64,000 nt of DNA, from contig WKFN01000009.1 of assembly GCA_014872805.1 (NCBI GenBank), positions 1 to 64,000 on the forward strand, in the 5' to 3' direction. The DNA is from Opacimonas sp014872805. GTDB taxonomy: Bacteria; Pseudomonadota; Gammaproteobacteria; Enterobacterales; Alteromonadaceae. A model generated the notes under the pieces. That model did no database searches. It was not told where the DNA came from and worked only from the letters and a program-made list of their open reading frames with translations. This document shows positions 42,542-51,295 of this stretch, piece after piece; the stretch's first letter is position 1, and each line of letters begins with the position of its first letter. The position numbers and the translations under genes are program-made.

Positions 42542-44184
42542 TATTTTGACGACTCATCATTATTATTAGGCGTGCCGGCATCATTAGCTTTGGCCGCCTG
42601 TTGTTTTTTTGCTTTAGCTCGAGCAAGTGCTGCTGCTATCTTGGCTTTTGCATCACCGCCGTTATTTTCCATGGCAGCTTTTCGTGCCTCGGCTGCTTTG
42701 CGGTGTTTTTCTTCGCGGGCGTGTTTCTCAGCTTCAAGTCGTGCCTGCCTTTGCTCAAATCGTTGCTTGGCTTTTTCTGACTTTTGTTGTTCGTCCAGCT
42801 GCGCTTTTATTTCTGCTTTGGCTTGACGATAATATTGTACTAAAGGGATCTCACTGGGACATACATAGGCGCACGCACCACACTCAATACAATCCGCCAG
42901 AGCGTACTCTTCGGCTTTCGCAAAGTCTTTTGCTTTGCTGTACCAATACAGTTGTTGCGGCAATAAACCAGCAGGGCAGACATCTGTGCAGTAACCGCAG
43001 CGAATACAAGGTTTTTCATCGTCAATATCAGGCAATTCATCCGCAGCGGGTACCAAGACACAATTTGTGATTTTGACCACAGGAACACTATCATTGGTAA
43101 CCGTAAAGCCCATCATTGGACCGCCCATAATCACTTTGTGACGTTTTTGTTTGGCTGGCTGATACTGAGCAAAGGCAAGCAAATCAGCCATTGGTGTACC
43201 TAACAACGCCCAAACATTCTGTGGTGCTTCGAGCGCTTCACCGGTGAGAGTCACCACACGCTGAACTAAAGCTTTGCCATAGATGATGGCATCGGCAATT
43301 GCAAAACAAGTACCGACGTTGAACATCATACAGCCAATGTCCATAGGTAAACCAGAGCGAGGCACTTCATGTCCGGTGAGCGCTTGAATCAATTGCTTTT
43401 CACCGCCTGCTGGATATTTGGTAGGAACACTTGCCATCGTAATTGACGCATCTGAACCGCAAGCGGTTTTCAGGGCATCAAAGGCCTCGGGTTTGTTGCT
43501 TTCAACCGCGATAATGATTGCTTTGGGGTTCACCAAATAACGCAATATATCAATGCCTTGTTTAATTTGCCAAGCGTGCTCGCGCATGATGCGATCATCT
43601 GAGCTGATATAGGGCTCACATTCAATGCCATTAATGATCAAACATTCCACGTCATGGTCGTGCTGCGTTTTGATATGGGTTGGAAAGCCTGCACCACCTA
43701 AGCCACTGATTCCTGCATCACAGATGCGTTCAATTAATTTGACTGGTTCGATCGTTCGATAATTTTCGAAGGGTGGCATGATATGCCAATCTTCAGCGCC
43801 ATCAGGTTCTAACACAATTGTGGTTTCAGGTAGGCCTGACGCATGGGCACTTGGATGTTCAGTGATGTCCGTAATGATGCCTGAAGTACTGGCATGAACA
43901 GGAACCGCAAAAGGATGTGAACTATGGGTCAGTGCTTGGCCTTTTTTTACTCTATCGCCCACGGCAACGATCAGACTACCTTGCATCCCAGAATGTTGTT
44001 TAAGAGGTATATAAAGAGTTTTGGGCACCGGCATGGATGCAATAGGAGCCTGATTAGATAATAACTTTGCCTCAGGTGGGTGCACACCTCCAGGAAAATT
44101 GTGCAGTCGACCAGCTTTAATAGCTTCAACGACTGCTGCAGCGTCAACGCGTTCGAGAATATCTATTTTGGCAAAAGCTTCCAT
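42541..44184 (-). CDS. rnfC: Rnf complex subunit C
   Basis: The 547-aa peripheral subunit has the N-terminal HNFPGGVHPPEAK block, an NADH/flavin-type domain with GLGGAGFPTHIK and GGEKQLIQALTGHEVP, and two [4Fe-4S] motifs (CIRCGYCTDVCPAGLLP and CIECGACAYVCPSEIP). A charged, Ala-rich helical tail at about 455-530 follows. E. coli RsxC is about 740 aa because its tail is much longer, so this is a short-tail form. It is where NADH meets the complex. Confidence 0.95.
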   Translation of the reverse strand: MEAFAKIDILERVDAAAVVEAIKAGRLHNFPGGVHPPEAKLLSNQAPIASMPVPKTLYIPLKQHSGMQGSLIVAVGDRVKKGQALTHSSHPFAVPVHASTSGIITDITEHPSAHASGLPETTIVLEPDGAEDWHIMPPFENYRTIEPVKLIERICDAGISGLGGAGFPTHIKTQHDHDVECLIINGIECEPYISSDDRIMREHAWQIKQGIDILRYLVNPKAIIIAVESNKPEAFDALKTACGSDASITMASVPTKYPAGGEKQLIQALTGHEVPRSGLPMDIGCMMFNVGTCFAIADAIIYGKALVQRVVTLTGEALEAPQNVWALLGTPMADLLAFAQYQPAKQKRHKVIMGGPMMGFTVTNDSVPVVKITNCVLVPAADELPDIDDEKPCIRCGYCTDVCPAGLLPQQLYWYSKAKDFAKAEEYALADCIECGACAYVCPSEIPLVQYYRQAKAEIKAQLDEQQKSEKAKQRFEQRQARLEAEKHAREEKHRKAAEARKAAMENNGGDAKAKIAAALARAKAKKQQAAKANDAGTPNNNDESSK

Positions 44185-44768
44185 TATGACACCTGCTTTA
44201 TATCGATGTTGCCGACAGTGCCACTAACATTCTTACCGAGATGCCACTTGAAGTTAGCGGGCGTTTCTTTAACCGGTACCATATCGATGCAATCAACCGG
44301 GCAGGGGGCAACGCATAAGTCACAGCCTGTGCATTCATCGACTATGACAGTATGCATTTGCTTGGCAGCGCCAATAATCGCATCTACCGGACACGCTTGA
44401 ATGCATTTGGTACAGCCAATACATTCTGCTTCACGAATGTAGGCTACTTTTTTGACGTCTTCAACCCCATGGGCACTATCTAGGGGTTTGGGTTCTACTC
44501 CCATGAGATCGGCGAGTTTTTTGATGGTAGCTTCACCACCGGGAGGGCATTTGTTGATTTCATCGCCATTGGCAATCGCTTCAGCGTATGGTTTGCAACC
44601 TGGATAGCCACACTGACCACATTGAGTCTGTGGCAACATGGCATCTATTTGGTCTACCAAAGGATCGGACTCGACTTTAAATTTGATGGCTGAATAACCG
44701 AGGATTGCCCCAAATATCAAAGCAAGTAAGCCAAGTATAATCAGCGCAAACGCAAACAAAGACATCAA
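44184..44768 (-). CDS. rnfB: Rnf complex subunit B
   Basis: The 194-aa protein has an N-terminal membrane helix (about 5-25), a Fe-S domain with CGQCGYPGCKPYAEAI and a later CPPGG, and two ferredoxin motifs (CIGCTKCIQACPVDAI; CTGCDLCVAPCPVDCI). It is the ferredoxin-facing electron carrier. It overlaps rnfC by 1 base and rnfA by 4. Confidence 0.95.
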   Translation of the reverse strand: MMSLFAFALIILGLLALIFGAILGYSAIKFKVESDPLVDQIDAMLPQTQCGQCGYPGCKPYAEAIANGDEINKCPPGGEATIKKLADLMGVEPKPLDSAHGVEDVKKVAYIREAECIGCTKCIQACPVDAIIGAAKQMHTVIVDECTGCDLCVAPCPVDCIDMVPVKETPANFKWHLGKNVSGTVGNIDIKQVS

Positions 44769-45343
44769 GACACCAACCCTGTAAAGCCCATGAATGCTAG
44801 AGACATTAAGCCAGCAGTGACCATGGCAATGGCCGCTCCACGAAATGGGGTGGGCACATCAGCAGCAGCTAAGCGCTCTCGCATTGCGGCAAACAATATC
44901 ATGACCAATGAAAAACCCACTGCAGCACCAAAACCATACACAATCGATTCGGTCATTGAATGCTGTTCCTTAATATTGAGTAACGCTACGCCTAATACTG
45001 CACAGTTTGTTGTGATCAGAGGCAAAAAGATACCGAGTAAGCGATATAATGTCGGACTGGTTTTGTGTACCACCATCTCGGTAAATTGTACGACCACTGC
45101 AATGACCAATATAAATGATACGGTACGTAAAAACTGTAAATCAAAAGGGATCAAAAGGTAAGTTTCAATTAAATAACTGGCTAAAGAGGCTAATGTAAGC
45201 ACAAAGGTTGTCGCCATTGACATGCCAATGGCGGTTTCAAGTTTGCTGGACACACCCATAAACGGGCACAGTCCCAAAAACTGTACCAAGACAAAATTGT
45301 TGACTAGCACTGTGCTAATGAGCAGTAATACGAATTCAGTCAT
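44765..45343 (-). CDS. rnfA: Rnf complex subunit A
   Basis: The 192-aa membrane protein has six helices and the LVQFLGLCPFMGVS and TNCAVLGVALLN blocks with the conserved Cys pair matching those of RnfE. It is the first gene of the tightly overlapping rnfABCDGE-nth operon. In E. coli the homologous Rsx complex keeps SoxR reduced; in marine bacteria Rnf usually couples NADH and ferredoxin to an ion gradient. Confidence 0.95.
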   Translation of the reverse strand: MTEFVLLLISTVLVNNFVLVQFLGLCPFMGVSSKLETAIGMSMATTFVLTLASLASYLIETYLLIPFDLQFLRTVSFILVIAVVVQFTEMVVHKTSPTLYRLLGIFLPLITTNCAVLGVALLNIKEQHSMTESIVYGFGAAVGFSLVMILFAAMRERLAAADVPTPFRGAAIAMVTAGLMSLAFMGFTGLVS

Positions 45344-45378
45344 TATTTATATGGGGTAACGAAAAAAAATTAATATAC

Positions 45379-45419
45379 ATTATCTAATGTTTAACGAACA
45401 TAAACAATGATTTGGGTCA
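45379..45419 (-). promoter_or_regulatory. Candidate rnf operon promoter with weak FNR-like site
   Basis: Read on the - strand, TGAC-CCAA-ATCA (45408-45419) differs from the TGAT-N4-ATCA FNR core at one base. A -10 box GATAAT lies at 45379-45384, 32 bases from its centre, the class II spacing. The predicted start is about 30 bases before the rnfA ATG. Confidence 0.4.
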
Positions 45420-45481
45420 TTTTAATCTGGAAAAACAGGTTAAAACTGTATTTGAGTTAATATGGAATAAAAGAAAGTGGA

Positions 45482-45558
45482 TGGCTCCCCCTCCCCGACT
45501 CGAACGGGGGACCTGCGGATTAACAGTCCGTCGCTCTAACCAACTGAGCTAAGGGGGA
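45482..45558 (-). tRNA. tRNA-Asn(GTT), copy 1
   Basis: On the - strand the sequence folds as a full cloverleaf. The 5' TCCCCCT pairs with AGGGGGA, the anticodon loop CTGTTAA carries GTT, the T arm has GTTCGAG, and CCA is encoded. It is identical to the second copy 23 bases away. Confidence 0.97.
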
Positions 45559-45581
45559 ATCGTAAGGAATGTAGGTTGAGA

Positions 45582-45658
45582 TGGCTCCCCCTCCCCGACT
45601 CGAACGGGGGACCTGCGGATTAACAGTCCGTCGCTCTAACCAACTGAGCTAAGGGGGA
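45582..45658 (-). tRNA. tRNA-Asn(GTT), copy 2
   Basis: Identical 77-nt tRNA gene with encoded CCA, upstream of copy 1 on the same strand and probably transcribed with it. Confidence 0.97.
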
Positions 45659-46333
45659 ATCGTACTCTCAACGAGCGCGCATATTAAAGATTGCAGGCAT
45701 CTGTGTCAACTCTAATAAGACAAAAATTTCAAAAATAATGGCTCACTTTTCTGTTTGTTATTTTAGTAATATACATATAACCAAATCGAATTAAAAAACA
45801 TTTGAGCACTGTCTGCTTATACAGTTTTTTTCATGAGTGTAACAAATCTTTCATATTTAAGAGTGAGCGTATGCTAACCTAAAATTTGAGCATATGACGT
45901 CAAAACTTTGTTGTATCTGGCCTTGTTACGTTATCCACTTTATCTGTGGATAACTATGTGTGTAGTTTTTGCTTCTGTAATATGTGTGAATTTTTGTGCA
46001 GATTAAAAATGCAACAATGCATTTGGTTAAACATCAAGATTGCCAATGAATATCGTACTTTGGAGTGATGCAATAAGTAATGAGATTTTTTTTATGCTGC
46101 TGCGAGTGACAACGATATCTCTTGTGAATAAAGATAACAAAGATTCATTAAATTACACAAAAATTCTATGGTTCATCAATACAATTTACTTTTACTGGTG
46201 GCTTTATGACTCATTTGTACAAAAAATGAATTGTAAAAAATATGTTATTTTTATGACGGTTTAATGACTTGAATTGCAGGTGCGGTATGTAAGGGGGTGT
46301 GGTAGTATTTAATGATTAATTTAAGGATATCGT
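45659..46333. other. 675-bp AT-rich intergenic region with facing DnaA-box-like sequences
   Basis: No convincing gene is present; a 74-codon + frame at 46040-46264 has poor coding character. An inverted repeat TTATCCAC-N7-GTGGATAA at 45931-45953 contains one perfect DnaA box (TGTGGATAA, 45945-45953) facing a one-mismatch copy (TTATCCACT, 45931-45939). The tRNA-Asn promoter lies at the left end and the MATE gene promoter at the right end, with AAGGATAT near 46323 as its ribosome site. The rest shows nothing I can name. Confidence 0.55.
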
Positions 46334-47698
46334 GTGTCAGAAGTAAAAGCCACCAAACCAGCTCCGAACCGGATGTTGGAAGGCTCTATTGCGCAAACGC
46401 TCAAAGAGCTTACCCTACCCATGATTTATGGCATGATATTATTGATGTCATTTGGGTTAGTCGATACATTTTTTGTGAGCTTGTTAGGTACCAATGAGCT
46501 TGCGGCAATTAGTTTTACCTTCCCTGTCACCTTCACTGTAATCAGTTTAAACATCGGCTTAGGCATTGGTACATCCGCAGTCATTGGCAAATTATTGGGC
46601 GCAGGCCAAAATCAAGATGCCCGTTTAAGTGCCATGGCTGCACTAATGAGTGTGTTTTTGTTGGTGGGCATGTTATGCGCCATTGGCTTGTTGAGTATTG
46701 AACTGGTCTTTTCTCTGTTAGGTGCTGAATCCGCTCAGTTACCGCTCATTACTGACTACATGTCAGTATGGTATCTGGCAGGAGTACTTTTAGCTATCCC
46801 CATGGTTGGTAACTCGGTGTTGCGTGCGTCTGGTGATACCAAAACACCAAGTATCATTATGGCCTCAGGAGGGGCAATCAATGCTGTTTTAGATCCGTTT
46901 TTGATTTTTGGGTTAGGTCCATTTCCAGCAATGGGCATTCAAGGTGCGGCGATTGCGACCGCAATAGCATGGGCAACTGGTGTTGTATGGATAATTGTTT
47001 TATTGATAAAACGCGAGTTGATGGTGCCGCGTTTGCTCAATCTGACTGAGTTTCTTACACACAGCAAAGACGTGTTAAGAATTGGTTTTCCGGCCGCGGG
47101 AGCGAACATGCTCACACCCATTGCCACGGGTGTTGTGACTGCCATTGTCGCAGGGTTTGGTGCGACAGCTGTGGCTGCATGGGGCGTAGGTGGACGTTTA
47201 GAGACGATTGCAAGCATTGTGATGCTGGCTCTGTCAATGTCGTTGCCGCCTTTACTGTCCCAGAATCTCGGGGCGAATCGTATCGATCGAGTGAAGGAAG
47301 CTTATCAACTTTCCCTTAAATTTGTACTGGGCTTTCAATTATTGGTATTTGTGTGTTTGCTGATCTCGGCACCATGGATTGCCAAAATCTTTGCCAGAGA
47401 GCCCGACGTCACCGAATGGATCACCCTGTTTTTGATGATTGTGCCGCTCGGTTATGGTGCACAAGGGGTTGTGGTTTTGACTAATTCAGCATTTAATGCT
47501 ATCCATCAACCCATGTACGCATTAGCACTCAATGCGTTGAGATTATTTGTCTTTTTTGTACCTTTTGCTTTTATAGGCAGTATATATTACGAGTTATACG
47601 GCGTTTTTTGGGGTATCGTCCTGGCCAACACCGTCATGGCTTTTATTTCTTATTGGATGTTCAAACACAGTTTAAACCAGCTTTCGACAGGTAGTTAA
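46334..47698 (+). CDS. MATE-family multidrug/sodium antiporter
   Basis: The 454-aa protein has twelve predicted helices arranged as two MATE repeats. Family stretches are LTLPMIYGMILLMSFGLVDTFFVSLLG in the first lobe and IGFPAAGANMLTPIATGVVTAIVAGFG in the second. It exports cationic or other organic compounds against sodium or protons; the substrate is not predictable. It starts at GTG with an upstream AAGGAT and lies 4 bases before uvrB, so the two may be co-transcribed. Confidence 0.92.
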   Translation: MSEVKATKPAPNRMLEGSIAQTLKELTLPMIYGMILLMSFGLVDTFFVSLLGTNELAAISFTFPVTFTVISLNIGLGIGTSAVIGKLLGAGQNQDARLSAMAALMSVFLLVGMLCAIGLLSIELVFSLLGAESAQLPLITDYMSVWYLAGVLLAIPMVGNSVLRASGDTKTPSIIMASGGAINAVLDPFLIFGLGPFPAMGIQGAAIATAIAWATGVVWIIVLLIKRELMVPRLLNLTEFLTHSKDVLRIGFPAAGANMLTPIATGVVTAIVAGFGATAVAAWGVGGRLETIASIVMLALSMSLPPLLSQNLGANRIDRVKEAYQLSLKFVLGFQLLVFVCLLISAPWIAKIFAREPDVTEWITLFLMIVPLGYGAQGVVVLTNSAFNAIHQPMYALALNALRLFVFFVPFAFIGSIYYELYGVFWGIVLANTVMAFISYWMFKHSLNQLSTGS

Positions 47699-47702
47699 AT
47701 CA

Positions 47703-49721
47703 GTGGCTAAGCCTTTTACAATTCAATCCAAATATTCTCCAGCTGGTGACCAGCCCACCGCCATAGCACAATTAGTTGAAGGTCTAGAGGCGGGTTTGGC
47801 ACAACAAACACTCTTGGGTGTGACGGGTTCTGGTAAAACCTTTACCATGGCTAATGTCATTGCAGAGGTGCAAAGACCCACGCTGATTTTAGCCCACAAC
47901 AAAACCCTTGCCGCTCAGTTATATGGGGAGATGAAAGAATTTTTCCCCAATAATGCCGTAGAGTATTTTGTTTCATATTACGATTACTATCAGCCAGAAG
48001 CATATGTGCCATCGACCGATACGTTTATCGAAAAAGACTCCTCGATCAACGACCACATTGAGCAAATGCGTTTATCAGCAACAAAGGCTTTGATGGAGAG
48101 AAGAGATGTGGTGATAGTGGCATCCGTCTCGGCGATTTATGGTTTAGGCGATCCCGAATCGTACATGAAGATGTTATTGCATCTGCGTCAAGGCGATACG
48201 ATGGATCAGCGTGATATATTGCGCCGATTGGCAGAATTGCAATATAAACGCAATGACATCGCTTTTGAACGCGGCGCATTTCGGGTGCGTGGTGATGTGA
48301 TTGATATTTTCCCTGCAGATTCTGAAAAGCAAGCGATCCGTGTCGAGTTGTTTGACGCTGAGATTGAGAAGATCAGCTACTTTGATCCACTTACGGGTGA
48401 GGTCGAAAAATCTGTCGCACGAGCAACCGTCTTTCCCAAAACGCATTATGTGACGCCACGAGAACGTATCTTGAATGCCGTTGAAAATATAAAAGACGAA
48501 TTAGAACAGCGCCGCACACAACTTAAAGAAGCCAATAAACTGCTGGAAGAACAGCGTATTTCTCAACGCACTCAGTTTGACATTGAAATGATGCTGGAAT
48601 TGGGATTTTGTTCAGGGATCGAAAACTATTCGCGTTATTTGTCAGGCCGAGCACCCGGCGAACCCCCACCGACATTAATTGACTACTTTCCCAAAGATGG
48701 CTTGTTGATCATTGATGAATCGCATGTAACCGTATCGCAGATTGGTGCCATGTATAAAGGTGATCGTTCGCGAAAAGAAACCTTGGTTGAGTACGGTTTT
48801 CGTTTGCCTTCTGCACTGGATAATCGGCCACTCAAATTCGACGAATTTGAGCATATCTCCCCTCAGACGATTTATGTGTCAGCGACCCCTGGAAACTACG
48901 AGCTTGAAAAGTGCTCAGGCGAAATAGTCGAGCAAGTTGTCAGACCAACGGGGCTTCTTGATCCTGTCATCGAGATACGTCCTGTGGCGACACAAGTAGA
49001 TGATGTATTGTCTGAAATCAATAAACGTGTGGAGCTTAATGAACGGGTATTGATCACCACATTGACCAAACGTATGGCCGAAGATTTGTCGGAGTACCTT
49101 AACGAGAATGGTGTAAAAGTCAGATACTTGCATTCAGATATAGATACAGTGGAGCGGATCGAAATCATTCGCGATTTGCGAATTGGTAAGTTTGATGTAT
49201 TAGTGGGGATTAACTTGCTAAGAGAAGGCTTGGATATGCCTGAAGTGTCTTTAGTTGCGATTCTAGATGCGGATAAAGAAGGTTTTCTGCGTGCTGAAAA
49301 ATCTCTCATTCAAACCATAGGTCGTGCTGCTCGTCACCTCAATGGACGTGCGATTTTGTATGCGGATAAAATCACCGGCTCGATGAAAAAAGCCATTGAT
49401 GAAACTGAGCGTCGCCGCGCCAAGCAACAAGCTCATAATGAGGCAAATGGCATTACTCCGCAATCCTTGATAAAACCAATCACCGACATCATGGATATTG
49501 GCGATGACGATGCCCATCCAGCATCCGGTAAGGTGAAGCTGCGCAAAGTGGCCGAAAAAGAGAAGAAATACAAAGCCATGACCGCGACCGATATCATGGG
49601 TAAAATCAGTGAATTAGAGCAAAAAATGTTTGAGGCCGCACGCGAACTGGAATTTGAAAAAGCCGCGAGTATTCGCGATGAAATCGAACAATTACGCGCC
49701 GAAGCGGTCAAGATTTCTTAA
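47703..49721 (+). CDS. uvrB: Excinuclease ABC subunit B
   Basis: The 672-aa helicase-like protein of nucleotide excision repair has Walker A GVTGSGKTFTMA near residue 40 and the beta-hairpin YYDYYQPEAYVP. Helicase motifs IIDESHVTVSQI and QTIGRAARHLNGR follow, with a C-terminal UVR domain (ISELEQKMFEAARELEFEKAASIRDEIEQL) that binds UvrC. Length matches E. coli (673). Start GTG. Confidence 0.98.
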   Translation: MAKPFTIQSKYSPAGDQPTAIAQLVEGLEAGLAQQTLLGVTGSGKTFTMANVIAEVQRPTLILAHNKTLAAQLYGEMKEFFPNNAVEYFVSYYDYYQPEAYVPSTDTFIEKDSSINDHIEQMRLSATKALMERRDVVIVASVSAIYGLGDPESYMKMLLHLRQGDTMDQRDILRRLAELQYKRNDIAFERGAFRVRGDVIDIFPADSEKQAIRVELFDAEIEKISYFDPLTGEVEKSVARATVFPKTHYVTPRERILNAVENIKDELEQRRTQLKEANKLLEEQRISQRTQFDIEMMLELGFCSGIENYSRYLSGRAPGEPPPTLIDYFPKDGLLIIDESHVTVSQIGAMYKGDRSRKETLVEYGFRLPSALDNRPLKFDEFEHISPQTIYVSATPGNYELEKCSGEIVEQVVRPTGLLDPVIEIRPVATQVDDVLSEINKRVELNERVLITTLTKRMAEDLSEYLNENGVKVRYLHSDIDTVERIEIIRDLRIGKFDVLVGINLLREGLDMPEVSLVAILDADKEGFLRAEKSLIQTIGRAARHLNGRAILYADKITGSMKKAIDETERRRAKQQAHNEANGITPQSLIKPITDIMDIGDDDAHPASGKVKLRKVAEKEKKYKAMTATDIMGKISELEQKMFEAARELEFEKAASIRDEIEQLRAEAVKIS

Positions 49722-49829
49722 TCATTTGGGCTTTGAATTTCTTTGACTTTGCTTATATACGCATGCTTCGTTATATAGAAAAAATTATCGCATTTTGTGA
49801 CGCTATCTCAGCGCAATGTAGACAGAATA

Positions 49830-50501
49830 TTATTCGTATTCTAATGGATCGATAAGCTGGTTTTCAGCAAAGGCTTCAAGGCGTTCGACACACGCGCCGC
49901 ATTTGCCACAGGCTTTTTTGCGTCCGTTGTAACAAGTCCAGGTATTGCTGTAATCAAGCGCTAAGACTTTGCCAACGGTTAATATCTCGCTTTTTGTATG
50001 ATGTAAAAATGGCGTTTCAATACTGACTGGGTCATAGTTTGCAATGGCGCAAACGTCTTTCATTTTTTGTACAAACTCTGGCCGGCAATCCGGGTAGATC
50101 GCGTGATCGCCTGAATGGGCTCCGTAATAGACCGCTGGGGCTTCAAGTGACACAGCATAAGCCACAGCCATAGATAAAAGTACCATATTTCGATTTGGTA
50201 CGACCGTTGATTTCATACTTTCTTCAGCGTAATGCCCTTCTGGGATTTCAATGTCATCGGTCAAAGAAGAGCCTGCCATAAGGGTATTTATGGCTGAAAT
50301 ATCAACAATCTTGTGGGTAATTTTTAATCCTTGACAAACTGTTTTGGCCGCCTCAATTTCTCTGACGTGACGTTGACCGTAGTTGAAGGTCAAACAGGCA
50401 ACCTCATCAGGTGCAAAACCCTGTGCTAAAACATGATGTAGTAGCGTGAATGAATCCATCCCGCCTGAATAAATAATCACCGCACGTTTTTGTTGAGCCA
50501 T
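49830..50501 (-). CDS. queC: 7-cyano-7-deazaguanine synthase
   Basis: The 223-aa enzyme has the PP-loop IIYSGGMDSFTLLHH and the C-terminal zinc motif CYNGRKKACGKCGACVERLEAF. It makes preQ0 from carboxy-deazaguanine with ATP and ammonia for queuosine synthesis. It is divergent from queE with 79 bases between; no preQ1 riboswitch is evident there. Confidence 0.97.
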   Translation of the reverse strand: MAQQKRAVIIYSGGMDSFTLLHHVLAQGFAPDEVACLTFNYGQRHVREIEAAKTVCQGLKITHKIVDISAINTLMAGSSLTDDIEIPEGHYAEESMKSTVVPNRNMVLLSMAVAYAVSLEAPAVYYGAHSGDHAIYPDCRPEFVQKMKDVCAIANYDPVSIETPFLHHTKSEILTVGKVLALDYSNTWTCYNGRKKACGKCGACVERLEAFAENQLIDPLEYE

Positions 50502-50580
50502 GAAAGCATATACCTGTCTTGTTATTTTGCGGTATTATACCTGCAAACGATACACTCATACAAAGTGTTAGAGGTAGGTT

Positions 50581-51252
50581 GTGCAATATCCAATCAATGA
50601 AATTTTTGAGTCGATCCAAGGTGAGGGCAGTCACACCGGCGTGCCATCCGTATTTGTTCGCATGCAAGGTTGTCCAGTCGGTTGCCCGTGGTGTGATACT
50701 CAGCATACTTGGCCGGTTGCTAAAGCCGATATCATAGCCATCGAGTCATTGCGCAGTAAACGAGAAGATGCGCCAACACACGCTCAATTTACCGTTGAAC
50801 AACTTCTTACTGAATATGAGAGCAGAGGATATCGGGCAAAACACATAGTCATAACTGGCGGTGAGCCGTGTATGTATGATTTACAGCCTTTAACGTCCGC
50901 TTTAATGATTCAAGGGTTTAGCGTGCAAATTGAAACATCAGGTACGTTTCCGATCCGCTGCCATGATGACGTATTTGTTACGGTTTCACCCAAGATTGAT
51001 ATGCCAGGTGGCTATCAGATATTACCTGAAGCTGTGCAACGTGCTGACGAGATCAAGCATGCTGTGGCGATGCAAAAACACATTGATGCATTGGATGCTT
51101 TGCTCTCGGGGCTTGAGTTAATGCGGCAACCTTCAATTTATCTACAACCTATTTCTCAACAAACACGGGCAACAGAATTGGCGATTCAGACCTGTATTGC
51201 ACGCAACTGGCGTTTATCTTTGCAAACCCATAAGTTTATTGGCATAGAATAA
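50581..51252 (+). CDS. queE: 7-carboxy-7-deazaguanine synthase (radical SAM)
   Basis: The 223-aa radical SAM enzyme starts at GTG with MQYPINEIFESIQGEGSHTG and has Cys-x3-Cys-x2-Cys in MQGCPVGCPWCDTQHTW for its cluster, then ITGGEPCMYDL. It converts carboxy-tetrahydropterin to CDG, one step before QueC, and pairs functionally with the divergent queC gene. Confidence 0.96.
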   Translation: MQYPINEIFESIQGEGSHTGVPSVFVRMQGCPVGCPWCDTQHTWPVAKADIIAIESLRSKREDAPTHAQFTVEQLLTEYESRGYRAKHIVITGGEPCMYDLQPLTSALMIQGFSVQIETSGTFPIRCHDDVFVTVSPKIDMPGGYQILPEAVQRADEIKHAVAMQKHIDALDALLSGLELMRQPSIYLQPISQQTRATELAIQTCIARNWRLSLQTHKFIGIE

Positions 51253-51295
51253 CGTCTAGTGTTAACCTTGTGTTAACTCCGAAGCGGATAGTTTT

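Noticed and set aside
42541..44184. Possible truncation of rnfC relative to E. coli
   Set aside because: Both cluster motifs and a tail are present, and the stop overlaps rnfD in the normal way; tail length is variable in the family.
46040..46264. 74-codon + strand frame in the tRNA-MATE spacer
   Set aside because: Composition is that of AT-rich non-coding DNA, there is no good ribosome site, and no recognisable domain.
50502..50580. preQ1 riboswitch between queC and queE
   Set aside because: The 79-base gap shows no convincing aptamer hairpin and A-rich tail, and it must also hold two promoters.
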